Assembly: GCF_016803395.1 (NCBI RefSeq)
Contig: NZ_JAEVHL010000009.1
Coordinates: forward strand, 1 to 64,000
Source of the DNA: Micromonospora tarensis
GTDB lineage: Bacteria; Actinomycetota; Actinomycetes; Mycobacteriales; Micromonosporaceae
Direction: 5' to 3'
DNA length: 64,000 nucleotides
Under the pieces are notes generated by a model. The model did no database searches, was not told where the DNA came from, and saw only the letters and a program-made list of their open reading frames with translations. Position numbers and translations under genes: made by a program. This document shows, in pieces, positions 8,230 to 17,003 of this stretch; positions within the stretch are counted from its first letter, which is position 1; every line of letters starts with the position of its first letter.

Positions 8230-9777
8230 TCAGTGCCGGTGCGGCCGGTTGCGGACCAGGGTCAACGCGAGCACGGCGGCGACGAGGAAGACGATGCCGT
8301 TGATCCGCAACCCGGCCTGGACACCGGAGGTCAACGCCTCGGCGAGTGCCGAGCGGACCGGATCGGGCAGCGGTTGATCGCCGCTGACACCGGCGGCCAC
8401 CGCCGCCCGCACCGCACTGCCGGTGGGTTCGTCGACCTGGTGGGCGGCGAGCCGGTCCGGCAGGTCGGCCACCATCGTGGTGGTGAGCAGCGTGCCGAGC
8501 AGGGACGAGCCGAGTACCGAGCCGACCTGACGAGCGGCGTTGACCGCCCCGGAGGCCATCCCGGCCTGGGCAGGCGCGACACTGGCCAGCGCCGCCGCCG
8601 TCGCGGGTGCCACCACCAGAGCGCTGGCCGCGCCGAACAGCGCGAACAGCGCCCAGCGGGCACCGAACGAGGTGGTCGGCCCCTGGCCCGCCAGGGCGAA
8701 GCTGGCCACCGCGCCGAGGACCAGGCCGAGGGTGAGCGGCGCCTTGAAACCGGTACGACGGATCGCTCGCCCGGCACCGAAGGCGACCAGCGCGTAGCTA
8801 CCGAAGAGCACCAGCATCCGCCAGCCGGTGTCCAGTGGGCTGAGGGCCTGGGCGCGTTCGTGGAAGAGGACCAGCAGGATCGCCACGCCGGTGAAGCCGA
8901 ACAGTGACACCGCGGCGACGACCATGACCGCGCTGAACGACGCGGACCGGAACAGTCGCACATCGAGCATGGGCGCGCTGGCGCGCAGCTCGACCAGCAC
9001 GAAGCCGACAAGCGCGACAGCCGCGATGATCCAGGCCGCCGTCACCACCGGGCTGGTGTAGCCGTCCTTGCCACCCTGGATCATCGCGTAGACGGCGGCG
9101 GCGATGGCGACGGTGCCGAGCAGCAGGCCGGGTACGTCGAGCCGGGCGGCGCTCGGCCGGGACTCGACCACCCCGACGCCGGCGACGACAAGGGTGATCA
9201 ACCCGAGCACGATCGTCGACACGTAGACGCTGTGCCACTGGTGGTGCCGCAGCAGGGCGCCGGCGACGAGCGGGCCGACCGCGAGCCCGATGCCGGAGGC
9301 CGCCGACCACGCGGTGATGACCTCGGTCCGTCGGTGCGGGTCGGTGAAGGTCGCCCCGAGAATCGCCAGGCTGTTCGGCAGGATCAACGCCCCGCCGAGG
9401 CCGGCGACCAACTGACCGACGATCACCCAGGTCACGCTCGGGGCGCCGGCGACGACGGCGGCACCGGCGATCATCGCGACGACACCGGCGCCGAAGACGC
9501 GCTTACGTCCGTAGCGCTCGCCCAGGGTGGCGGCGGAGAGCACCACGCTCGCCACCATCAGGGTGTACGCGCTGGGGATCCAGACCAGCGTGGTCGGGTC
9601 GACGTGCAGGTTCCGTTGGATGGTGGTCAGGGCGGAGACCGTCGCGGTGATCTGCAAGAACGTGATCATCGCGCCGAGGCACATGGCGATCAGGGTCACC
9701 GGGCGGGAGCCGCGCACTGACGGACGGGCGGCGACGGCCGGTCCGGGTGGGGTCGGAATCGTCGTGCTGGTGGTCAC
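8230..9777 (-). CDS. MFS drug exporter, DHA2/QacA type (14 helices)
   Basis: 515-residue multidrug exporter of the proton-driven DHA2 family. It shows a first helix VTLIAMCLGAMITFLQIT and IPSAYTLMVASVVLSAATLG. The family motif A (GERYGRKRVF) and a motif C region (SGIGLAVGPLVAGAL) follow, with fourteen hydrophobic segments and a C-terminal helix ending in VRNRPHRH. I start it at the GTG at 9777, preceded by GAGGAC; the longer reading from 9843 would run through the operator region. It is transcribed away from an HxlR regulator whose start is about 100 bases off, with repeated CTGACT half-sites between them. Expression is therefore probably repressed by that regulator and induced by a toxic compound. 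Confidence 0.9.
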   Translation of the reverse strand: MTTSTTIPTPPGPAVAARPSVRGSRPVTLIAMCLGAMITFLQITATVSALTTIQRNLHVDPTTLVWIPSAYTLMVASVVLSAATLGERYGRKRVFGAGVVAMIAGAAVVAGAPSVTWVIVGQLVAGLGGALILPNSLAILGATFTDPHRRTEVITAWSAASGIGLAVGPLVAGALLRHHQWHSVYVSTIVLGLITLVVAGVGVVESRPSAARLDVPGLLLGTVAIAAAVYAMIQGGKDGYTSPVVTAAWIIAAVALVGFVLVELRASAPMLDVRLFRSASFSAVMVVAAVSLFGFTGVAILLVLFHERAQALSPLDTGWRMLVLFGSYALVAFGAGRAIRRTGFKAPLTLGLVLGAVASFALAGQGPTTSFGARWALFALFGAASALVVAPATAAALASVAPAQAGMASGAVNAARQVGSVLGSSLLGTLLTTTMVADLPDRLAAHQVDEPTGSAVRAAVAAGVSGDQPLPDPVRSALAEALTSGVQAGLRINGIVFLVAAVLALTLVRNRPHRH

Positions 9778-9800
9778 TGGAGTCCTCGGGGTTAGTCGGG

Positions 9801-9868
9801 CTGACTTGCGTCTGCTTAAGCCAGCAGTGCCCAAGTGAAGCACCTGACTGTCCTGACCGCAAGTCAGG
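9801..9868. promoter_or_regulatory. HxlR operator region between exporter and regulator
   Basis: CTGACTTGCG at 9801-9810 is exactly inverted as CGCAAGTCAG at 9858-9867. CCTGACT at 9843-9849 pairs with AGTCAGG at 9862-9868 as a second inverted repeat with a 12-base centre. The shared half-site (CTGACT) occurs three times in the divergent promoter, as expected for an HxlR-family autoregulator controlling the exporter. Confidence 0.7.
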
Positions 9869-9881
9869 TAGGCTTGACCGC

Positions 9882-10361
9882 ATGGAGGACCTCCGGAACG
9901 ACCGCGACTCCTGGTCGAGCGAGAACTGCTCGGTAGCCCGGGCGATGGACATCGTGGGCAGCAGGTCGACGGTCCTGATCATGCGCGAAGCCCTGCTGGG
10001 CACGCGCCGCTTCGACGACTTCGTCCGCCGGGTCGGCGTCGGCGAGCCGGCCATGGCCGCCCGACTCAAGGAGATGGTCGCCGCCGGCCTGCTCGAACGG
10101 ATCCCCTACCGGGAGCCGGGGCAGCGCACCCGCCACGAGTACCAACTCACCCGCAAGGGCCGCGAACTCCTGCCCGTCATCACCGCGCTACGCAACTGGG
10201 GGGACACCTGGGCCGCCAGCGATGCCGGCCCATCCGTGGTCGCCACCCACCACGACTGCGGCGAGCCGGTCCGCGCGGTGCTCCGCTGCGCAGCCGGCCA
10301 CGACATCGAAAACGGCGACATCGACATCATCGCCGGGCCCGGCCTCATCCGGCGCGACTGA
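9882..10361 (+). CDS. HxlR-family winged-helix regulator
   Basis: 159-residue transcription factor. The HxlR domain begins with the family cysteine (SSENCSVARAMDIVGSRSTV). A winged helix follows (RRFDDFVRRVGVGEPAMAAR, LKEMVAAGLLERIPY, then RHEYQLTRKGRELLPVITAL). The C-terminal 50 residues contain two further cysteines (HHDCG and LRCAAG), possibly a ligand or metal site. The ATG at 9882 gives the usual N-terminus for the family. It is divergent from a DHA2 exporter and separated from it by a set of inverted half-sites, so it most likely represses both genes until a toxic compound or aldehyde is present. Confidence 0.9.
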   Translation: MEDLRNDRDSWSSENCSVARAMDIVGSRSTVLIMREALLGTRRFDDFVRRVGVGEPAMAARLKEMVAAGLLERIPYREPGQRTRHEYQLTRKGRELLPVITALRNWGDTWAASDAGPSVVATHHDCGEPVRAVLRCAAGHDIENGDIDIIAGPGLIRRD

Positions 10362-10452
10362 CAGCAACCGACGGGATGGCCCGGACACCGGCGGGACGGC
10401 GGGTGTCGACCCTGCGGCGGCGGGCCTTAATGACGCGCAAAGTACCCGTTGT

Positions 10453-10491
10453 GTTACGAGCTTGTTTCCAAGATGACGACCAGGTTACGAG
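10453..10491. promoter_or_regulatory. paired direct repeats upstream of the subtilase gene
   Basis: GTTACGAG occurs at 10453-10460 and again at 10484-10491, 31 bases apart start to start (about three helical turns), in the least G/C-rich part of the region before the protease start at 10576. This spacing fits an activator binding as two protomers on one face of the helix. There is no direct evidence of use. Confidence 0.35.
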
Positions 10492-10575
10492 TGCTTCTCG
10501 ATGATCGTTGCCGATCCTAGGTTCCGACCACCGTCATCAGTCGTGGCGGCCGGCACCGAACGTGGAGGCAACGAC

Positions 10576-13500
10576 GTGCCACAACCGAACGCACATCGGA
10601 CCGGACGGGCCAGACGCGGGGTCAGCATGCTGGCTGCCGTGGCGCTGACCGCTGCCGGCCTGACCAGCCTGCCCGGCAGCGCCAGCGCCGCGCCGGACGG
10701 TAGCGGACCGACGGCTCGCTACCTCGTCCAGCTCGCCGAGGAGCCGCTGGCCACCTACACCGGCGGGGTCCCGGGGATCGCGGCCACCAAGCCGACCAGC
10801 GGGGCCAAGCTGAACCGCACGTCCGGAAGCGCCACGGCGTACCGGAACCACCTGCGTCAGCAGCGCAAGGCGGTGCTCGACCACGTCGGCGTGCCGGCCG
10901 AGCGCACCCGCGTCACCATGGAGACCGCGTTCAACGGCTTCGCCGCCGACCTGACCGGGCCGCAGGCCGCCCGACTGCGCGCCACCGACGGCGTGCGAGC
11001 GGTGTACGAGAGCCGAAAGGTGCACGCGACCACCTCGCACACCCCGGACTACCTGGGCCTGACCGGCAAGGGCGGGGTGTGGAAGCAGGAGTTCGGTGGT
11101 GACTCCCGCGCCGGCGAGGGCGTCATCGTCGGGGTCATCGACAGCGGCTTCTGGCCGGAGAGCGCGAGCTTCGCGGCGCTGCCCAGCCCCCGCCCGGACC
11201 AGGAGATCATCGACGCCAAGTGGAAGGGCACCTGCGACGTTGGTGTCGAGGCACCGGTCACCTGCAACAACAAGGTGATCGGCGCGCGCTGGTACAACGA
11301 CAGCGGCATCGCCGACGCGTTCCCGGACGACTACTCCTCGCCCCGTGACCGCAACGGCCACGGCACCCACACAGCCAGCACCGCCGCCGGCAACCACGGC
11401 GTGCCGGCGACGTCCGGCTCCCAGGACCTGGGCCTGATCTCGGGCATGGCACCGGCCGCGCGACTGGCGATCTACAAGGCGCTGTACGACGACGGGGCGG
11501 GTGGGGCGACCGGTACCGACATCGACATCGTGCACGCCATCGACGACGCGGTCGCGGACGGCGTCGACGTGATCAACTACTCGATCGGTGACGACACCGA
11601 GCGGTTCGGGGCGGTCGACGCGACGTTCTTCAACGCCGCCGCCGCAGGGGTGTTCGTGGCCGCCGCCGCCGGCAACTCCGGCCCGTACGCCAACACCGTC
11701 GACAACTCCACGCCGTGGCTGACCACTGTGGCGGCGAGCACCACCGACCGGCAGTACACCCGCGAGCTCACCCTCGGCGACGGCACCACCATCGCCGGCG
11801 TGGGCATGGGCGAGACCGGCGTCGGGCCGCCGACTGGTCTTCGCGAAGGACAGCGCGCTCGACCCGGACGGCGCCTACGGCGCGGGTCTCTGCGCCGACG
11901 ACACGTTGGATCCGGCCAAGGTCAAGGGCGCGATCGTGCTCTGCCTGCGCGGCGAGATCCCGCGTACCGACAAGAGCATCGAGGTGGCCCGGGCCGGCGG
12001 CGTCGGCATGGTGCTGTACAACGAGGAGCTGAGCAGCCTCAACGCCGACGTGCAGACCGTGCCGACCGTGCACATCAACGAGGTCGACCTGGCCACGGTC
12101 TCCGCGTACGTCGCCAAGGGCAACGCCACGGCGACCATCTCGCCGAGCACGCTGGAGACCGTCGAGGCACCCGCGGTGGCCGCCTTCTCCTCGGCGGGCC
12201 CGTCGAACCTGAACGCCGGCGAGCTACTCAAGCCGGACATCAGCGCGCCCGGTCAGGACATCGTCGCCGCGTTCTCCCCGTCCATCGGCGGGAACGACTT
12301 CGCCCTGGAGTCGGGCACCTCGATGGCGGCACCGCACATCGCCGGTATCGCCGCCCTGCTGCTGGCCAAGCACCCCGGCTGGTCGCCGGCCGCGGTCCGC
12401 TCGGCGCTGATGACCAGCGCGGTGGACCGGACCGACAAGGGCAACCCGATCAAGATCGGCACGTACGACGCCACCCCGCTCAACTACGGCGCCGGCCAGG
12501 TCGAGCCGGGCAGCGCCTTCGACCCGGGCCTGGTCTACGACTCCAACCAGCAGGACTGGATCCGGTACCTGTGCGGGGTGTCCGCCGACCGTGGCGGCGA
12601 CTTCGGACTCGGCGACCTGACCGGCTGCGACACGATCGGCGCGATCGACACGGCGCAGCTCAACTACCCGTCGATCGCCCTGGGCCGGATGGTCGGCAAG
12701 CAGACCGTGACCCGCACGGTCACCAACGTCAGCGACAAGACCAGCACGTACTCCTCGTCGGTGCAGGCCCCGCCGGGCTACCAGGTCACTGTCACCCCGA
12801 CCAGGATGCAGATCCGTCCCGGTCACAGCGCCCGCTTCACGGTGCAGGTCACCAACACCGGCGGCCAGTTCGACACCTGGGCCGACGGCTCGCTGACCTG
12901 GCGCGACCAGTTCGAGCACGAGGTACGCAGCCCGCTGGTGGTGCACAACTCCGGGCTGGTCGTCCCCGACGCCATCGCTGGCAAGGGCACCTCCGGCAGC
13001 GTCCGGATCGCCGCGGAGGTCGGTTACCGGGGTCAGCTGATCTCCCAGCTCTCCGGCCTGACCTCGGGCACCAGCAACGTGGTGACCCTCCAGGGCGACG
13101 GGCCGAGCTGGGACTGGAGCACGTCGAACAACCTGCCGGTGCCGCTGCCCGCGTCGATCAGCAGGACCACCCTGCACGTGCCGGCCGGCACCCGCAACCC
13201 GCTCGTCCAGGTGACGTCGGAGCGGCCCACCTGCTCCCACATCGACTGGGACGACGAGGAGGGGGTGATGGAGTGCACCGAGTTCAGCCTCAACGTCTAT
13301 GACAAGGACGGGAAGTTCGTCACCGCCACGGCCAGCGGCCGGGACGGCGCCAAGGTGACGCTGCCGGACGGCGCCGGGGACTACATCGTGGTCGTCGAGC
13401 AGGAGTTCACCGAGAACATCCCGTCCGGCGCGAACGCGTACACCATCACCAGCTACCTGCCGGGTGCGCCGGGCACCTCCACCGGCCGGTTCACCATCGA

Positions 13501-13651
13501 CCCGAAGCAGCGCGCCGTGCAGCCGGGCGCGACGGCGAACCTGACAGTGCGCTGGTCCGGTCTCGTGCCGGGGCAGCGCTACCTGGGAGTGCTGGAGTTC
13601 CGCAACGGTGACGGATCGCTGAAGACCGTGCCGGTCACCGTCCAGTCCTGA
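10576..13651 (+). CDS. secreted subtilisin-like serine protease (S8) with PA insert; frameshift near 11826
   Basis: Large exported protease, about 1,024 residues when repaired. A signal peptide (SMLAAVALTAAGLTSL, cut near SASAAP) is followed by an inhibitor I9-type propeptide (ARYLVQLAEEPLATYTG). The S8 domain has catalytic Asp189 in GVIDSGF, His262 in NGHGTHTA and Ser near 582 in ESGTSMAAPH. A PA domain lies inside the catalytic domain (AIVLCLRGEIPRTDKSIEVA), and Fn3-like and other beta domains close the protein. The GTG at 10576 has GGAGG 7 bases ahead. Near 11826 the frame changes between GETGVGP and RLVFAKDSALD; removing one base joins them, so a sequencing error is likely. The layout resembles the plant-like subtilases of actinobacteria, which digest external protein. 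Confidence 0.87.
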
Positions 13652-13661
13652 CGGTACCGAT

Positions 13662-13710
13662 GGGCCGGCGGCCCGACGTGTGACCCAGGTCACCGTCGGT
13701 CCGCCGGCCC
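13662..13710 (+). terminator. rho-independent-like hairpin after the protease gene
   Basis: GGGCCGGCGG at 13662-13671 pairs perfectly with CCGCCGGCCC at 13701-13710; the loop itself contains a smaller GTGACC/GGTCAC pair. It starts 10 bases after the protease stop and has no T-run, as is common for actinobacterial terminators. Confidence 0.6.
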
Positions 13711-13748
13711 GTCGTCGCTCCGGGCAGAGGTGATCTGCTCGGCCCACG

Positions 13749-16259
13749 GTGATCGACGGCGACGAAACCAGGACCCGGGGCGGCGGGGGCTTGACTCCCG
13801 TCCGCCCCGAACGTCTGCGCGGGCCCGTCGCCTTCGTCGGACGAACGGCCGAACTGGCCCAGCTCCGCCGGCTCGTCGAGGACCCGCCCTGCCTGATCCT
13901 GTTGGAGGGCGAGCCCGGCATCGGCAAGAGCCGGCTGGTCGCCGAGCTGCTCACCGACCTTCCCGGCCGACACCTGGTCGGCGAGTGCGACGACGTGCCG
14001 GAGCCCTTTCCGCTCGGCGTGCTGCTGGACGCGATCCGGGGCAGCGCCGACCGCCTCGGTCCAGCTCAGTCCGGTGGCCGGCGCCCTCGCGCCGCTGCTA
14101 CCCGAACTGGCCGACGCGCTGCCCGCCGCGCCACCCGCGTTGACCGACCCGGCGGCCGAGCGGCATCGGCTGCTGCGGGCGGTCGCCGCGGTGCTGGCCG
14201 CGCTGAGCCCGGCCACGCTGCTGCTCGAGGACCTGCACTGGGCCGACCCGGCGACCTGCGAGTTCCTCGGCTACCTGGCCACCCACCCGGTGGACGGGTT
14301 GGCCGTGGTGCTGACCGCCCGGGCGGCGATCGCCGGTGGCAGTACGCCGATCCACGACGCCCTGGCGCGGACTCCCCCATGGAGTGTCACCCGCGTCCCG
14401 CTCGGCCCGCTGGACGCCGACGACGTGCGCCGGCTGGCGCCCGCACCCTGCGCCTCGATGATCCGCCGCGACAGCTGACCGCCACCCTGCTCGACCGCAC
14501 CGCCGGCATCCCGTTCGTGGTGGAGGAGGTGCTGCGTACGCTCGCCGAGCGGGGCGGCGATCCGTTGGCGGACGACAGTGTCCCGTTCGTCCTACGAGAC
14601 GTGCTGCTCTGGCGGTTGCGCCCGCTCGACGAGGTCACCCGGGAGGTGCTCGGCGCCGCAGCCGTGCTGGGGCTGACGCCGGACCAGCGCATTCTCGCCG
14701 CCGTGCTCAACCTGGACCGGGTGGCGATCGGCGCGGCGTTGACCACGGCGCACCGGGCCGGCCTGCTGCACGACGCCGGGGACGGCCTGCGCTTCCGCCA
14801 CGACCTGGCCCGGCAGGTGGTGTACGACCTGGTGCCCCGGGAGAGCCGGGAGTGGCTGCACCTGCGGGTCGCCCGGGTGCTGGAGCAGGAGCTGCCGAAG
14901 CCGGTCGCGCAACTGGCGCACCACTACCGTCGGGCCGGCAGCGGCGCCGACTTCGTCCGTAACGCCGAGGCGGCCGCCGACCTGGCCACCGAGCGCGGCG
15001 ACGACGCGACCGCCGCGAGCTTCCTGCTCCAGACCATGGACATCGCCGAGCTTCCCCGACCGGTCCGGGTCCGGCTCGCCGCGAAACTGGGCCGTTCGGC
15101 CATCGACGGGCTCAGCCAGGCGGAGGCCATCCCGGTGCTGGAACGGCTGCTCGCCGACCGACGGTTGCCGCCCGGTGCCCGTGGCGAGTTGGGTCTGGTA
15201 CTCGGCCGGATGCTGCGACAGCAGGGCGAGGCGCTGCGCGGGTACACCGAGATCGAGCGGGCCGTGCCGTACCTGCGCGCGCCGCGCCGCAAGGCCCCGG
15301 CGCTCGCCGTGCTGGCGGCCCCGGACACCGTGGTCGGCCGGCACGTCGACGACCACCTCGCCCGCTGCGCGGAGGCGGAGAGCGCGGCGACGGCCAGCGG
15401 CGATCCGGCGGCGCACCTCGCGGTCCGCATCGCCCGGGCCTCGCTGCTCCTGGAGCTGGGGGACCCGGCCGCCTGGGCGATCATCACGGAGCTACGCGCG
15501 TCCGCCGAGTTGGCCGACCGGCCCCGCGAACACGCGCGAGCCTGCCTGAACTGGGCGCAGGGCGCGTTGCACGCCGGGCACCCGGAGCAGGCCGAGGCGC
15601 TCCTGGCGACCGGCCGGGCGCTGGTCGACGAGACCGGGTACGAGCGGTTGACCGCCCTGGTGGAGGCGACCCAGTTGTCGCTGGACCGGGCCGCCGGCCG
15701 GCTGGACGGGCTCGCCGAACGGCTCACCCGGCTGGTCGCCAGCGCCGAGCGGATGCCGGTCACCCTGCTGGACGCGCGGGCCGAACTGGCCACCGTGCTG
15801 GCGCTCACCGCCACCGCCGAACGAGCTGGCAGCACCGGGGGGCACGACAGTCCCGACAGCCGCGCCGAGGGATGCGCCGGGCTCGGCGACAGCGACAGAG
15901 GCCGCGACGAGGTGGAGTCGGCCGAGCGGGCGCTGCGCGAGGTGGTCGCCGACGCCCGGCGGGTGGGCGCGATCTGGCCGCTGGTGCAGGCACTCTCGGC
16001 GCTGGCCCGACTGACGGTGGCCGAGCGACCGGACGAAGCGGTCCGGCACGCGGCGGAGGCGCTGTCAGTGGTACGCGGAAAGGGCATCCTGGCGTGGGCC
16101 GCCGACGCGGTGCTGGTGCTGGCCGAGGCCGCGGCCGCGAAGGGTGAACCGGCGCGGGCCGCGGCGGCCGTCGCCGAACTGGAAGCCGGGATCGCCGGCC
16201 GTGACACGCCCCTCGCCCGGGCCACAGTGCGCCGATGCCGCGAACTCGTCCCGGCCTGA
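13749..16259 (+). CDS. AAA ATPase of the LuxR-regulator type without visible HTH; two frameshifts (near 14060 and 14440)
   Basis: About 836 residues. The N-terminal ATPase has Walker A GEPGIGKSRL near residue 57 and Walker B LLLEDLHWADP, followed by winged and helical parts (GIPFVVEEVLRTL). A long Ala/Leu-rich helical-repeat region of TPR type continues to the end (RCRELVPA). This is the arrangement of large LuxR/MalT-like regulators, but no C-terminal helix-turn-helix is present, so it may act through a partner. The frame shifts near 14060 (restored as RLGQLSPVAGAL) and back near 14440 (restored by one G as RLAARTLRL). Such paired shifts leave most of the protein in one frame and suggest sequencing error. 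The start is uncertain: GTG 13749 or TTG 13791. Confidence 0.72.
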   Translation: MIDGDETRTRGGGGLTPVRPERLRGPVAFVGRTAELAQLRRLVEDPPCLILLEGEPGIGKSRLVAELLTDLPGRHLVGECDDVPEPFPLGVLLDAIRGSADRLGPAQSGGRRPRAAATRTGRRAARRATRVDRPGGRAASAAAGGRRGAGRAEPGHAAARGPALGRPGDLRVPRLPGHPPGGRVGRGADRPGGDRRWQYADPRRPGADSPMECHPRPARPAGRRRRAPAGARTLRLDDPPRQLTATLLDRTAGIPFVVEEVLRTLAERGGDPLADDSVPFVLRDVLLWRLRPLDEVTREVLGAAAVLGLTPDQRILAAVLNLDRVAIGAALTTAHRAGLLHDAGDGLRFRHDLARQVVYDLVPRESREWLHLRVARVLEQELPKPVAQLAHHYRRAGSGADFVRNAEAAADLATERGDDATAASFLLQTMDIAELPRPVRVRLAAKLGRSAIDGLSQAEAIPVLERLLADRRLPPGARGELGLVLGRMLRQQGEALRGYTEIERAVPYLRAPRRKAPALAVLAAPDTVVGRHVDDHLARCAEAESAATASGDPAAHLAVRIARASLLLELGDPAAWAIITELRASAELADRPREHARACLNWAQGALHAGHPEQAEALLATGRALVDETGYERLTALVEATQLSLDRAAGRLDGLAERLTRLVASAERMPVTLLDARAELATVLALTATAERAGSTGGHDSPDSRAEGCAGLGDSDRGRDEVESAERALREVVADARRVGAIWPLVQALSALARLTVAERPDEAVRHAAEALSVVRGKGILAWAADAVLVLAEAAAAKGEPARAAAAVAELEAGIAGRDTPLARATVRRCRELVPA

Positions 16260-16369
16260 ACCGGCCGGACGGATGGTGCGGGTGGCGGGCCGCCGGGTCC
16301 GTCTCCAGAAGTCTGCGGCGTTACCGGCTCGTCGCCGCGCCGTGCCGGGCAACAGCGGCCCGCCCGGTG

Positions 16370-16795
16370 TCAGCGGACGATCCGCACCACCTGCTCGGTC
16401 TGGGCGAATTCGCAGTTCGCCCCCGGACAGGCGGAGATCGACGCCAGCAGCAGCGCCTCGCCGGTGCGGAACGGAACACCGGCCACATCGGCCTGGAAGA
16501 ACGCCGACAACGGCTGTGTCTGACCGGTACAGGTCCAGGAAGGGTACTGCCCTTCGGACGCGTAGGCGATGCGGTTCCCGACCGCCTGGGTGATCCTGGC
16601 CCGCACCTCGCCGTAGGCGCCCTCGTCACAGGTCACCACGTAGTCCAGGCGCAGACCGGCGCCCTTGGCCACCAGGGTCACCGAGGTGATCTGGAGGGTG
16701 GGGGTGGCGGCGGCCGCCGGAGCGGCGCCCACGAGCACGAGCATCGGCAGCGCGAGGGCCAGGGCCATCGCGGTCAAGCGGCGGGTGCGTGGCAT
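16370..16795 (-). CDS. small secreted protein of unknown function
   Basis: 141 residues with a clear signal peptide (RRLTAMALALALPMLVLVG, predicted cut after AAPAAAA). The mature part of roughly 110 residues is beta-rich in appearance and has four cysteines (VVTCDE, SWTCTG, SACPGANCEF), enough for two disulfide bonds. I do not recognise a family. It is a single gene between convergent and codirectional neighbours and is followed by the GH27 gene on the same strand some 200 bases upstream, with no sign of an operon. Confidence 0.65.
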   Translation of the reverse strand: MPRTRRLTAMALALALPMLVLVGAAPAAAATPTLQITSVTLVAKGAGLRLDYVVTCDEGAYGEVRARITQAVGNRIAYASEGQYPSWTCTGQTQPLSAFFQADVAGVPFRTGEALLLASISACPGANCEFAQTEQVVRIVR

Positions 16796-16956
16796 CGGAC
16801 GGGCTCCGTCTCCGGTGGCCCCAACCGCCCGCGGTGGACGGAGGACGACCGACTCACATCATCGACCTCCACCACTGGCCCAGTCAACGCCCCGGACCTC
16901 GACCCGCCGGTCGCGGGACCACCAGCCCTCCCGCCGGCCGGTGCAGGGGAAACCGA

Positions 16957-16997
16957 GGTGGCGAGCCGCCGCCACACCTGGCCGGCGGCTCGCCACC
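16957..16997 (-). terminator. terminator of the GH27 gene
   Basis: GGTGGCGAGCCGCCG at 16957-16971 pairs without mismatch with CGGCGGCTCGCCACC at 16983-16997 around an 11-base loop, immediately beyond the stop of the leftward alpha-galactosidase gene. Confidence 0.75.
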
Positions 16998-17003
16998 CGC
17001 GGA

